This document shows positions 25,536 through 40,400 of a stretch of DNA of 64,000 nucleotides, one piece after another (the first letter of the stretch is position 1; every line of letters begins with the position of its first letter). The stretch is from Pterobdella sp. o SKG-2022 (taxonomy: Eukaryota; Annelida; Clitellata; Hirudinida; Piscicolidae): the NCBI GenBank assembly GCA_964035795.1, contig OZ038320.1:27659705-27723704 (forward strand), in the 5' to 3' direction. The position numbers and the translations under genes were made by a program. The notes beneath the pieces are model-generated. The model was not told the DNA's origin. It made no database searches and worked only from the letters and a program-made list of their open reading frames with translations.

Positions 25536-28500
25536 CTAACACATATACCTACTGGAGTAACTATGTATAGACCCTGTATGAAGATAGAAAAAAAGTCAAC
25601 ATATATTTTACATCTATTTCTTGTTAAACGAATTTCTTTATTAATTTTTGGTCCGCCATGAATTTCATTTATCTGCCTGCATCTATCCAGCTAAGCTTTG
25701 GACCCATTCTTCAGCTTTCGAATTTTTTCTTATTTTTATGAGAATTTTATTGAAGATTATTTTATTTTATGAGCAAAAACATGTCTTCATATTCTTTTTT
25801 CCATTTCAGAACAAATAGTTTTGAAAACCCTCTTTTGATTGGTGTCAACGCAAGGCAAGAAATCAGTGTGCATCAGGATCGAGCTTAAATACAGGAATCA
25901 TTGCAAAAACAAACAATACACGCCAAGATGCATACTTATATACCATTATACATAATTTTGACATTAAAACCTTTTACACGGAATAACAGAATGGCTTTAT
26001 AATGCGTAGCATAAGTTAAATCATAGAAGTGCTTGTTTTAACTGGTAGGAGAAGCGTGCATCGACAGAAATACACTCAGTAAAATGCACTGGTTTCGAAT
26101 AAATAATTATTATCGCAATCAACTCTCAGCTTTCTCATATGAAAGAAACAAAATGCATTATAGATTTTTCTCAAAACTTTATCTCTCCGAAGCTATAATT
26201 TCTTATTTTTAAATGCAATTTTTTCTTGAGTTGTAAAAAAATTTTTGCCTAAAAAACCTCGTCAAAAAAAAATCTCAAAGTTTTAAAACTGATTTTTCTG
26301 CTTCAATATTTTATATAGTGGAAAAATAACTTCAGAATTAAATTAAAACAACTTGATCTTCTAGTTTTTCATGAAAATTTCAATGATTTCATTTGTTTTC
26401 AAACAACAAAGTCAATATTTAATTGTAGTAACTGTGAAATAATAACTTGTATGCAGTAAGCTTTCTTTTAGAAGTTTGAAAATCATTAGACGACTGCTGA
26501 AAACAATGCAGAATGCACAAATTGGCGCAATTTGGAATTCAATAACACAATATAAATATTTATAAAGCGCCTCTTCACATCGTTCAAAGGCAGTCTTCTA
26601 CAAACTGCTTTGAAAAAAAAATTTTGAGAAAAGATAAGATGAGTAGAAAAGAATTTAAGCTAAAAACATAAATTATTCCGAGAAAAGACCAGAAAAAGAT
26701 GAGGCAGATTTAGCGTAGAAATGGGAGGTAGGGACACTAAAAAGTTGAGAGCCGGAATAAAATATTGTTAGGTCTGTATACTAATTTGAAATGGTATGTT
26801 CAATGAAAAAAGTGGCAATTTCACTCTTATAATTAAATTTAATTACAAGTTGATGATAATAAAATATTGAAGTCGATAAATTCTCATTTTTAATCAAAAG
26901 TAATGAAAACTTGGAAAAATTTAACTTCAAAATATTTAAATTGAATCTTAAATGGTACATTTGCACAAGAAAAACAGTAAGTTATCGCTTAGAAACAAAA
27001 TAACATAAATTATGGTTCAAACATTTCAAAATCTTTATTATCACGCACAACACAACTGACGCAAACAGGTAATGAAGGAGACAAATGGAGAAACAGGAAA
27101 AACATCAAAAAACTTTTTGAGAAACATATAGCTTACCGTTAGAATTTGCTTAGGGAGTTGAAGAGACTCTCCATACGTCTGCAAGCCTGTCTGTTGGTAA
27201 GAGGGGTGGTTTAGAGGTGGTATAAAGGGTTGAACAAGAGATAGTATTTATTATTGGATTATCATTTTTAAATGTAAAATTTGATCATTAAGTTTTAATA
27301 TTTAATTTTTTTGGATTCAATTTAAAAGTAAATTTAAATTTATTAAAATAAATATAAAAACTAAAAAAAAACATAAAAAATATCTTTTAAATAATTAATT
27401 CTAAAAAAAAACTTTTATTATTTTAAACATAAAATATCGTATAGGGACGAAACTAATTTTAAAAACTTTGGTTAACAGAAGATTAGAACCTTATGCTAGT
27501 TTTCATGCCGAATTTAATTAATGCAAACTTCAAATTTTTCCTATTGAACTAGTTTCATGTAACATGGGTGAAATAATACTTAATGATAATGATATAATAT
27601 AGTCTATCTAATTCACAGTTAAGTTATTACTGTTTTTTATAGGCTCATATCATTCATATAGGTTTACGTTTTAGTTAAATGAATATTTATATTATTGTAA
27701 TACTGAATTTTTTTTAAACTTTTAAACAGACATAATATTTTTTTATGCTTTTTGATTGTATTATACTCATAATTTTATAGTAATTTTTTCCATGTTTTAT
27801 TTATATGGTGTTGTTATTTATATTTTATTAACCAAGCTAAATCTTGTGTTAGGAATTGTTCCATTTAAAACACAATCATTTTAAATAAGAAGGCTTTTAA
27901 ACAAATATTATATTAGGATAAGTAGATGATAAATCAACTTTTTTAATTCCTTGTATCGAAAAAAGACATTTCAAAAAGTTTTGCATTTAAAAAGTTATCT
28001 TTTACACGGAATTTTAAAAGTTATTTGAAATGTTTTGTCAAAATTATTTCAAAAGCTACTTTGAAAATTTGGAAGCTTTCTGATTCAAATATATTATCTA
28101 AAAATCTATTTAAATCTAAATAAAAATATGAAGTTTTTCTTCATATAAACGCTTTGGATTTTTTGAATCCAACTTACTACAACACAAAAAATGAAAAATA
28201 GAAGCGTGCAACGTTCCTTTTTGAGGTCTAAAACCTGTTTGAGTTGACGCCTCTATAACCACTTGTATTGTATTGCATTAGCAGACTAAACGCTGAATAC
28301 TGAAGAAATTAAAGCGTCTTGGGTATTTCATGAAAATTTTTGTTAAAAATTTTTAAACAAAGTAAAGGCAAATACATTGAAAACTGGAACTTACATGTTT
28401 TTAGGTCGCAGTTTAAAACAAAAAAAATTATTGTGGTTTTATAAAGACGAAAAATGGCGGAATTTTTAACGAAGTAAAATGACGAACGCAACAAAATGAG

Positions 28501-29108
28501 CATAAAACAAACATTATTAGCAAATACACTGATGCACCGCCTACCTCACAATCCATGCACATATACACATGCAACTTATAATATTTTATCGTTATATCTG
28601 CTTCGGTAACGAGACTTCAAAAAGGAAAAATAAATAGTAATTATAAATCCTAAAAATAGAGAGTGAAGAATTAAATTAGAACATAAAGAAAATATATAAG
28701 AAATGTTGATGTATGCGGATTTTTGATGTTGAGGTTGAACTATGGAAAACTATAGTTTAACATTGTTGAATATTGCTTAGAAGTACATTAGATGCCTTCG
28801 AAAAGTTATTTTTTGAATGGTTTTCAAAAATGAATTTGTCTTAAAAGAATTTAATTTTCGAAAATAAAAAACTGAAAAAATATTCAGAAATTTGTGAAAA
28901 TTTCAAGAAAATGAAAAAAAGAATTTTGAGAATAAATAAAATAAATAGGCATATAAAAAACAAATAAGCAATTAATTGAGAAATTTAATGAGTATATAAA
29001 TAGAGAAGAAGTGAACTAATGAGGTTGATATATAAACAATGAAATTCAATAGGAAAGCTAGTGATGACACTATCAAATAATTTTAGCTTCAATATATCTC
29101 ATAGAAAG
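25536..29108. other. A+T-rich intergenic DNA, no gene seen
   Basis: No conserved motif, RNA or mobile element was recognised here. Confidence 0.55.
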
Positions 29109-29275
29109 GTCAACAAACACAAAGTATTTCTCAAAAAAAAGACGAAGCTTTTCGTGCGTCTAGCTTAAATTAGCAAGTGATAATAAATGCTGAAAAATTA
29201 TCCTATTTATACTTGATCCTAGAACTTACGAAAAGCTTAGTGCCTTTTTTGAATAAATACTTTGTGTTTGTTGAC
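29109..29275. mobile_element. 167-bp MITE-like element with about 47-bp terminal inverted repeats
   Basis: The left end GTCAACAAACACAAAGTATT is the exact reverse complement of the right end AATACTTTGTGTTTGTTGAC. The similarity continues inward through an A-run to AAGCTTTTCGT (left) and ACGAAAAGCTT (right). The central 70 bases are not repeated. No open frame lies inside, so it would need a transposase from elsewhere. No clear target-site duplication is visible (GAAAG on the left, TACTA on the right), so the superfamily is unassigned. Confidence 0.8.
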
Positions 29276-30690
29276 TACTATTTAAGCTTTTCTACGTCAG
29301 CAATATCTCAATTCAACAAAATCACTTTGAGATTAGACATATCTTGAAGGTAGTGTTAACTCAAACAGATTCAGTTCAAATAGTTTTGCACTTAAACTAG
29401 TGCTTGTCGCTAACGGCAAAAAACCTTTAACTAAGACTTTATTATCATCAATTAATTCAATTAGCTTAGAGAGAGGGTTTCTTGAAACAAAGTTGCTTAT
29501 ATATTTTTGTATGGTCTGGCCATTAAAATGGCAAAAACTTAAGCTTCCAAAAAAATTGTGGAAAAAAATTTAATTCTTGAATAAATTCGAATTAAATCCT
29601 GAAACGGGCGTGAGAGAAACAGGTGAAATTAAAAAATTTTGATTCAAGTCTTAAAAATTATTCCTATTGCGCCTATAAAAAGCAAAGATTATTTTTATTT
29701 TGTATATAACTCTCAAAATCACAGCAACTATCAATCTAGCATTTATGAAAATTTTACAGCTCGGTTTAGTGCTCGAGAAAATCCCTAAACGAATTCGCAG
29801 CAATACAAAACCGTCGGATGCGATGGTAATGATAGCAATGACGTTTTACATGAAGCACAAAGTTAATGGCAATCTTGAGTTGTTATGTATTACTACATTC
29901 TAAAAGCTTCTACCGCAAGACACTTTTTTTGTCCTTTTGTATCTCCATATGTCTTTCTAGTCCAGATTTTTACTTTATAGCCCTTTATCGTTATTGCTTT
30001 TTCCATCCCGTTTATCTGTTTTCATTTTTGTTTTTTATTATTATATTTTTAATTATTTTATCACTTCCATCCCTATTTTTTCACAAATTATTTATAAGTG
30101 TTTGGAGTTTTTTGGTTTATAAATACATCTTAGAAAGAAACTGCCTGTAGAAGACTCTTTGGTAACTTTATTATCAACCAGGGCTCCATATGGCACATTG
30201 ATATACTCACACCCAGTATCTACAATGCAAGAAATAGGTATTCTAGGTATTCTTCTCATCTTCAGTTTTAATTTCGACTTAATTAAACTTTTCGAAAGAA
30301 AATTCCATCCACTCAGACCTTTATTAATATTAAGAGCTCTATTGTTACATTTATATTAATTCATTTACTTATTGCATCAATGCAAGGCTTCAGAGCTCTA
30401 CCAGAACCTCTAAACCCCCATCACACGTTCACAATTGTTTGAATGCATGATAAAGTACTATGAAAAACTTAATATTTTAATTAACTCATTAATTATCAAA
30501 GTCAAACGATGTTAAAAAAATAACTTTGATTCAAGTGAAATATAATAGCCAAAATACCGAAAGATTTTGCTTGAATTCAAGTCTCTTCATCAATACATAA
30601 AATTTCTCATAGAAATATGATAAAGATATCCACAATTAAATTAAGACACACAAACACGAATACATGCAAATATAAAACAACTATTTGAAA
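29276..30690. other. A+T-rich intergenic DNA, no gene seen
   Basis: Small chance frames only (29,700-30,360). Nothing recognisable is present before the LINE. Confidence 0.5.
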
Positions 30691-31008
30691 AATTGTGTAC
30701 ATACATATACAAAAAATAATTATATACATCCACACATACATAAATAATGGAAACAAAAAAAATGAGGAAGATCTTATAAACTGTAATGATAAAGAAATTG
30801 AAAAAAACTGCAATGAAGAATTAAAAAGCTTCAGTGAGAACTCTAAACAAGCTCAAAAAAAGGAAAACCTAGAAATTATAAAACTTAAAAGTGAAGTGAA
30901 TGAATAAAAAAGAAAGATGGAATTAAAGAAACATTTGATAAAGAAAATAAAGAAATTATTAATAATTCAAACCTAACAATTATAAACTTAAAGAGCATAA
31001 ATGAGAAA

Positions 31009-31398
31009 TTGGAAATGAAAATAGCAACTATGAATGATACAAATAAAAACAAGAAGAATGATGATATAATTAACATCAATATAGATAACAATAACAACAC
31101 TGGATTAATTCATGTTAAAAGCAATCCAAACTACAATGCAAGACCAATATGTAAATATTACAAAAAAGGCTACTGCTTTTACAATGAGAAGTGTAGCTAT
31201 ACTCATATAAAAAATTCTAATTCTGGTATTAAAGATGCAGATAATAATAACCAGAACATTGTTAGAAATTCATCAAAACAAACCAGTTATAATAAATATA
31301 ATCATAACAATACTACTAATTCAAGAAGCCAGTATACTTATGATAAAACTAAATATAATAACATTTATCCCAAAAATATATTAACTATAAAAACTTAA
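31009..31398 (+). pseudogene. LINE ORF1-like segment with a CCCH zinc finger
   Basis: This 129-residue open frame belongs to the LINE. Residues 48-66 form a C-x7-C-x5-C-x3-H motif (CKYYKKGYC then YNEKCSYTH). That is the RNA-binding CCCH finger spacing, not the C-x2-C-x4-H-x4-C knuckle usual in retroelement ORF1 proteins. The rest is rich in Asn, Tyr and Lys. An upstream frame (about 30,750-30,906) reading ENLEIIKLKSEVNE ends at a stop about 100 bases earlier and was probably once continuous with it. The likely role is binding of the element's own RNA. The start shown is simply the first Met of the surviving frame. Confidence 0.65.
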
Positions 31399-31769
31399 AA
31401 ATGCAAAGTATTCATGATGTAAATAATAGACAACATCTACACCAATTCAAGAACCAAAATTTTTCATAACAAAAAATATAAAAATAACATCTATACTAAT
31501 TCAAAAAGCCAGATAAAATCTATAATAATATTGACCTCAATTCAAGAAACAGTGGAATGTATAATAGTGAAAATAATTATTATAAAAAAGAAATGAATGA
31601 TAAATTTTTCAATCTTAGAAATAAGTGCAGTAATTCCCTTCGTTTTTTAGAAGAAAAGATACAATATCTGATACAGTAGATGCACATCATACAAAAAAAA
31701 ACTGAAAAGTATAGATACAACATCTGAACAAGATGGTAAAATAGAAAACACTTGTGATTACAAATCCTA

Positions 31770-32691
31770 TGAAGATCTAAATAAGGAACCCACTTTAAGC
31801 CAAAACAATAGTAATTTAATAATTGGTCATGTAAATACCAGAAGCATGATAAATAAACTAGAACAAATAACACATCTATTGAAAGAAACAAAAGTACATG
31901 TATTATCTATCACTGAATCTTAGTTGAATGAGAACGATTATATAAAAATCAAAATAAACAATTTCAACTTCATTGGAAAAAATAGAAACTCAAGAGGAGG
32001 AGGAGTTGGATTCTTAATAAAAAAAGTATTTACTTATGAAGAAATAAACTTTCAGTATAATTTCTCCACTTTTGAACATCTTATCATAAAAGTACATATG
32101 GAAAATTGCATAATCTCAATAATAACTATTTACAAACTAATTCATTCTAACAATAATATTTTTATAAATGAACTAGATAATTTAATTTCAAAAATTTATA
32201 AACCAAATAAAAAAGTAATTATAACTGGTGATTTTAATATAGACCTATTAAATATGAATTCTAATGTAGTTAAAAATTTTGAAAACATAGTTATAACTTA
32301 TGACTTTAAAGCTACTATCAATAAAGCTACAAGAATGCCTAGTAGAAGTCTTCTCGACAATATTATAACCAACATGAAATTAACTTCATCTTTCATTATG
32401 ATAGATGATATCTCAGATCATCTACCAATTTTCACTTCAATAAATATAAAACAAATCATAGTAAACAAAAACTGTATAAATAAAATAAAAAGACATAACG
32501 AGAACAACATAAAGAGATTTTGCAACATCCTAAAGGAAACTGAATGGCATGAAATAATAGAGAACAATAACATTAAAAATAATAATAAAAATGATATCAG
32601 CCTTCTTATGAAAAATTTTATTGCTTACTATAAAATATTATTTAACCAGTATTTTACAGACAAAAAGAAACAGCACTTCAGACAAAAATGA
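31770..32691 (+). pseudogene. LINE endonuclease domain (APE-type)
   Basis: The domain starts near LIIGHVNTRSMINKLEQI (31,819), which corresponds to the N-terminal N-RS motif of retrotransposon APE endonucleases. A single stop interrupts the ITES-LNEN segment at about 31,921, after which 255 residues are open. Catalytic motifs are intact: GDFN at 32,227-32,238 and SDHLP at 32,413-32,427. RGGGVGFLI at about 32,000 is also typical. In a live element this enzyme nicks target DNA to prime reverse transcription. The internal stop makes this copy inactive. Confidence 0.85.
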
Positions 32692-33117
32692 GCCAAAGAA
32701 AGATTGGATGACAGCAGGTATATTAACTTCTACCAGGAAAAAGTCAAGCTTATACAAAAGATGCATTCAACACCCCAATGAACTAAACAAACAAAATTTT
32801 ATTACTTATAGAAACATGTATAAAAAAAATAATTTTCAAAGCTAAAAAATTATACTACAATGATATACTAAAATCCCACATAAATGATCCTAAAATGACT
32901 TGGCAAATAATAATTGAACTCACAGGTAATAAGAGAAACAAACAATCAATTAAAAAAATAACACACCAAGGCAAGACAATAGTTAACAGAAAAGTAATGT
33001 CAGAACTTTTCAACGAATATTTCCTAAATATCGGAGCAAATCTGAAAAAAAAACGCTCAAAGAAACACTGATGAAATAACAAATATTGATAGCATACAAA
33101 ACGTCAAACCTTGTCTC

Positions 33118-33493
33118 ATGGGATTTAAAGAAATCTCAACTATTGACGTATTAAACATTATAAAATCGATGAGGAAAACAAGTACTAAAGACAATGATGA
33201 TATTCCTACAAACATCGGTATTAAATCATCATCCTATATAATCCATTATCTAAGATATTTAATTAATCAATCTTTTGAACAAAATAATTCTCCTACATGT
33301 TTAAAATCGAGCAAGGTAATACCAATATAAAAATCAAAAGATACCACCAACCTAAACAACTTTAGACCCATGTCTATCTTGCCTTTTTTTTCCAAAATAA
33401 TAGAAAAATCAGCCTACGAGCAAATTTATATACACTTAAAAGAACATAATTATATAAGCAGTAATCAATTTGGACTTTCAAAATTAAACTAAA
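33118..33493 (+). pseudogene. N-terminal part of LINE reverse transcriptase
   Basis: Fragments are DDIPTNIGIKS, CLKSSKVIPI, a stop, NNFRPMSILPFFSKIIEK and YISSNQFGLSK. These correspond to reverse transcriptase motifs 0 to 2 of CR1/Jockey-type elements (KxxxVxPIxK, FRPISLLP, QFGF). Stops at about 33,328 and 33,490 interrupt it. The palm motifs A to C are absent, so it has no polymerase activity. Confidence 0.85.
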
Positions 33494-33500
33494 ACAATAT

Positions 33501-34343
<843 letters not shown>

Positions 34344-34420
<77 letters not shown>
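34344..34420. repeat. (AC)n microsatellite, about 38 units
   Basis: A pure AC array of 77 bases in the same orientation as the 214-base array about 480 bases upstream. Confidence 0.98.
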
Positions 34421-34422
<2 letters not shown>

Positions 34423-37400
34423 CGTAAATGTTACTCCTTACTTGTATATTCACCCCTGAAAACCCCATAAATAGCCCTCTGTTTTATCGTTAAGATATGA
34501 ACGTTATTTATATTATTCTTTCAATTATTTTTTCTATTGTTATTATTGCTTTCCTATTTATTATTTATATTATCGCTTTTAGTTTTTATATTTTCTTTTT
34601 GATATTTATGACTATATTTTTAAACTAATATTAAATAAACTTTTAGATCTATCGTTATAAAAACACATACTGATAATATGCTTTTTAAAAGCCCACTCAA
34701 GAGAAATTATTTACGAAAAGTGTATAACGGTGATTTAGACCTCCAAGATAAAGTATTCTAATGCAAAACTGTGCGCTACTGGTGTGAAAACCTTTTTTTG
34801 CGTGTTTTAAACAATCACACAAATCTAGAGCATTCCATTTGGCCAGAAAACACTGAATGGAGGGTAAGTAAATTTTGATTCTGGTAGTTGCAATACATTG
34901 TTTTATCGGTAGAAAATTTCTTCGTTTTCAAGGGTTCTTTGTTACGTTTGTTTTTTTTCTTTTATCAAACTCATTTGGCGTTTCTGTATATTATCTTGAG
35001 AGTTTTTTTCATATGATTTGAGGGTGTTTTTTTCATATTATTTAAATAATTTTTTTGCATATTATTTGAGAAAGATTGGATACTTCGAAAGTTTTTCAAG
35101 TTATTATTTGAAAAAGATTCTGTTACTATTCGAAACACACTTGGAAAAAAATATTTTTTTTCGTTCCATTAATATTCATCTCTAATGATTGATACATTCC
35201 TTTCGTTTTGCTCAAAAAAACCAAGTTTTCTGTATAGAATTTTTCTCCATTACCAATGTTTCCTATTCAAACGATATGTCTCTATGATCACAACATTGTC
35301 TAAAAAATTTACCACCAAAATTTCATTTTGTTACACAAGTACTTTAACTTCGTTTCAATTCTTCCCATTAATCAATGCTACACCATTGTATGTATCAGGT
35401 TTTTCTGCTGCACATTTGCTTACAATTATTTTTGCTAGAATTTATCGTTATTGCTCTGCCAGATTATCGTTATAATTGAGAACTATAACTTCATTATTAT
35501 CCTTTAAAAATAATAATTTATCATCAAAGAATTAATCAATAAATTACTATTAATGTATAGAATTATAACTATATAAAATTACTATGAAATTAATGAAAAA
35601 TATTCTTATTTCTATTAATTTAATAATTAGTACCCTAAACTATAACACTTTTATAATTTTACAACACCACGGTTCTCGTATCTATGATCACTGTTTGAAC
35701 CTCTAATAACTTTATAGATGAGTTTTTACTGATTTGAAAACATTTTGATGATAAACTGTATAATAAATTCAGGTTTTTTAGCCATTTTTATAAAATTTTA
35801 TGATATAAATCTACACAATTTTTTATTTATTTGATATTATTTTGACTATCATCAATTCTATGTTTGCTAAAAAAAGATGATTTTATCATTTAAACCATTA
35901 TAGATTTTTATAGCACTGATGAAAGTGGTAAAAAAAATATTTTTATGAAAAAATGAAAAGTAATAGAAGCAATTCAGAAAACTCAATAAAACTGAATAAA
36001 AAGATACATGAGGTGTCTTCACAGATAGTACTTTTTTATCATTATGTCTCTTCATTATCCATTATACCAATATTATCATTGTTTTGTTCTTTTTCAAACT
36101 TATTTTTTATTAATATTATTCTCTCATTTATTCTTATTAATTTTTTGATGTTTATGTAAAATTAATAATAAGAATAACTTATTAATATTATTTTTATTAT
36201 TATTACCATTTATATCCAAAAATTTTTATTCTGTAAAAATTAGCATTAAATTTTTCTCTTCCTGAAATAACTTTAGAGGCTAAAATAGAAGACCCAAGTG
36301 GTAGAATATGTTTATGTCAGAGGTTGTTGGAAAAATAATGTTTGTATTATATTATTATTATTATTATTAATAATAATATTATCATTATTAATTTTTTTAT
36401 TGTTATACTTTTACTATCATTTATTATTATTATTTTTTACTATTTTTATTTTTACTATTATTTATTATTATTATTCTTATTATTTATATTTTTTTATTTT
36501 TTTTTCTTATCATCATTTTTATTTTCTCTATCATTAATATTTTTCAATTATTGATTTACTATTTTTATTATTATCGCTGTTTTTCTCAGTTGATTAATAT
36601 TTTTAATTTCAGTTACATTGAAAAATTCTTGTTGTACCATTTACATAATTATACTTAATTACTCTCCTTTCTCATTTTTTTTTCAACTTAATTTATTTTT
36701 TCTATTGTTTCATTTTTAATTATTTTTTTATTATGCTTGGTAACGTTATTCCTATTATTATTGTAATTATCAAACTTTTGAGGTCAACAAAAACACACTA
36801 TTCCTCTCACAATAATGCGAGCAAAGTCCATCATAAGCACCGTGATCTGTAAAACTAACCGATAAATTTCGAAATAAAAATAACAATAAAAATAATAATG
36901 ATAAAAAAAATAACAATAATAATTTTTTTCTAATTTATTTTTTATATACCCGTACAATTATGATAAATCTTATAATTACAGTGGGTACAATTTTCAGCTA
37001 AAAATTTTTTATAGAAAGTACAGTGATTTCGAATCTAGACTGCGAACTATCTATAGTACATAGTAAGTTGTTTATATTCCCTTAAATATCGAGTATGCCG
37101 GTTTGATTTAATGCCCAGAAGGTTGAGGGATAAACATTTTTAAAGGAATTAAATAATATAAGGCATTTATCATGAAGCGCTATATGAAAACATAATGATA
37201 TAAAAAAGTTTAAAAATGGATTTATAATATAATTATCTGAAGTAATTTAATCTAATTAAAACCAAATAAAATAAAACACTTATCAACTGCACAACACTAA
37301 TAACAACTTAATATTAATAATAAATTTATTAATAAAAAAAGAGCTTGTGAATAATTAAATATTATTAAATTTAAAAGCGCGTAAACTCAGAGTTCATCTG

Positions 37401-40400
37401 GAAATGAGTTTGCAAAGGCTTCAGCAGAAACAGATGTATTAAAGAAGCCCTGAAGATGTGTAATGAAAAGAATCCTATGCAAAACATCATTAGAGATATG
37501 TATTATATTCATAAGAACTCAGCTCGTATTAATTGTATTGTTTCATTAAGTGATGACGTAGAACACTGTGGGGTGTTTATTTATAGTGCTGTAATTTAAT
37601 GTATTGTAATTATGATAAGATTTTACTTGGGAAAGTTTTTGAAAGAAATTCTCATAGCTTGGAGAAAGTATATGAAATTTTAGTTATGTGTATTGAGTTT
37701 GTATTGTATCCTTATATATTGGGTTTCAATGTAATACAAAGGTATATGGTATTTTTGTGGTATGATGCAAGGTAGAATATTTAAATGAAAGCGATGTTGA
37801 AGTTGCGGTGTTGTGCTGGATTATTTGTTTTTTTATATCTTTTGTTTCACGTGGGTATATTATTTTTATTGTTTTTTATTATATGTATTTTTATCATAAG
37901 TGCTTGTTTTCTATGGGTATTGTGTTTTTTTCGTAGTATTCCGTGTTTCAGTATATTTTCTTTCATATATTATATTATGTTTTTTCAATCATATTCTATT
38001 TCACCGTGTATCGTGTATTACATAATGAAAGGTGGTGGCGTAGGTGTATTTTGCACGTGTATATTGTATATATGAGCATGCAAAGAACGTCTCGAAGGTG
38101 GTTCAATAGAATGTGGCATTTTAAAAAAGAAGCATTAGCTTTGAGGAAATAATATTTATTCCGTCGCTTCTTATTAGGATTGAGTTTTAAAAATTTCAAG
38201 TTTAAAAGTACTCTCAAATCAAGCCAGCTGTAAAGAGTGGAAAACAAATTAAAAGAGAAAATTAAAAGAAAATTGCAAAAATGATTGTAAGCAGGATTAA
38301 TGTTGGATTAAACGCGAATCAAAAATATCCGCCATAGTTTCATATCTGTATGCTTAATTAGTGAAGAAATTAATGCAGCGGTCGCATTATATATTCGCTT
38401 TGCGTGTTGTGTATTCATCAGACGATGGCAAAAATATCAGAAAATATTATGCGGTATCTACTGGAGCCTTTGAAGAATATTACAGTACAGAATCTAAATG
38501 CAGCATAGGGTACGTGGTGGGAGATGGGAACGCGGTAGGAGATGTTACGTGTGTGATGTGAGAAAGAATGGTGCGATTATTGAAATTGCATAGTTTAATA
38601 TTATTATATAATTAAAAATTGAAATTTTTTAAACTCAAGTTCCCAAAAAAAATTTTTTGGAATTTTTTTGAAAATATAAAGATGAGTTTTTAGTGAAATT
38701 TTCGAGTAAGCTTCTTCCCTTGAAAAAACTTTCTATTGTATTTAAGTTTGATTGGAAGAAAGATTCGTAAGACTCGTTAAAAAATTCCATCACAAAATCT
38801 TGTGTGTAGTGCCGAAAAAAATTGCAGAAAAATGTGGTTTTTTGGATGATTGCGAGGTAATTAAGAGTTGAACGAAAGTGATTAAGAGAGAATAGAATAC
38901 TCTCAGAAAAACATTTTACATCAATTATAATTATTTGCATTGTAACGCGACATATAGTCATTTTTTAAAAAATAATTAATAATTGGATAACTATTGAAAT
39001 AATTTCTTTTTTTAACATATAAGTTTTAATATTTGGAGTGAAATAAGAATTCTCAAAATCTCTCAGAATAAATAGCCCATATTCGTATTCGGGACTGCTA
39101 CCTTTTTTATACACATTCTACAGAATTAACAATTGTGTTTAGAAGTTATATTGTGTTTAGATAAGTGCCCTGTTGTAATATTTTTGACTGAATTGACGGC
39201 AGGATAAAAATCGCCAGTTATTAGAAGAATTATATGCTATAGAAAAACTCAAAATTTTCATCGGAAAAGATTTCTAAGCTTTTTCCAAAAATTTGAGTTT
39301 ATTTTGATAGTTTTTTATGCATTTAATGCCAAAAATTTTTTGGAATATTACAAACAAACTTTTCTTACCTCAATCGTCTTGTGCTGTAGCCCCCTTGAAT
39401 GGTTATCGAATTAAATAAATAAATCTGAGTTTCAATATGATCGTGGCTAAGCTGGTCGAAACTACGTTATGAAAAATCATTTAAAAGTTTTAAAAAAAAG
39501 ATTAAAAAAAATACTCACTAGGCAAAAAGCTTCTTTTTACATTAAGCTCTAAACAGTTTTTTATGATCATTTCGACAAGAAATGAACAAAAGCCATTAAA
39601 ATTAGTTGTACTGAGTCGTGTCAAAACTGTTATAATTAGATCTATTTAGTGGACTTAGAATGCCAATTTGATTACATTTACAGATTCAGACCTCAACAAA
39701 TCGCAGAGCAGAGTTAACATTCCTCTTTATACGGATGTCTATATGCACACTATATTTCAATACGATTCTTGCTTTTTTCACATGTTTTACCGGTCGTTTC
39801 AATAGTTTCAAACTTCAAAATTGTTCTTAAGTTTCTCATAAAAAAAAATTTATTTTAATTTTGAAAAAAACCGACCGGAAATTAGAAAGGATTTTTAAAT
39901 ATTGACCATTTTTAATGAGATTGACATCATGGTGATATGAAAATATGTGATAAATAAATATTGAAACAATATAAAGAACAATTAAGCTTGTGTAACTGAT
40001 GATGGAGTGGAAACAACGGTGAAAGTGCATGGAACCGAAAGAATTCCTAGCATCTAACTCTCATAAGTATTAATTGACTACTGAATAAAATTACGTACTC
40101 TTTCCCACGAGGTAGTTGCCATTTTTATCAGCAAGTTTTCTATTGAATTTTAAGCGAAAATTTCTTCATTAAAATCCAACCTCTGAACAGCATAGTTCAT
40201 CTGAATTAATAATGTTCTGGTTTTACGCATAGATTTCTGAGAATAAGTCTTTACAAAACCAGTTTAGTTCTGGCTTAAATCACACGTATTGTAACGTTTG
40301 TAGAAAAAGCTTGTTTACTGGTTCAATCGAATAACTTTAGTACGCAAGAAAATAAACTCCAATTAAAATTTAAAACTCTCTTATACAGTCTTTAAAATTA

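Larger units (their letters stand above)
30700..33500 (+). mobile_element. Decayed CR1/Jockey-like LINE, truncated inside the reverse transcriptase
   Basis: In order on the plus strand this stretch has a K/E/N-rich, probably coiled-coil segment, a CCCH zinc finger ORF1-like segment, an endonuclease domain, a linker and the first part of a reverse transcriptase domain. Several stops and frameshifts interrupt it. It ends soon after the QFG motif of the reverse transcriptase, so palm and thumb including the catalytic YxDD box are missing. An A+T-rich stretch and a 214-base (AC)n array follow. It is much more A-rich on the coding strand than the cluster genes. Confidence 0.85.

Noticed and set aside
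36783..36800. GTCAACAAAAACACAC, similar to the ends of the 29.1 kb inverted-repeat element
   Set aside because: No matching inverted partner was found nearby, and the match is short and A-rich.
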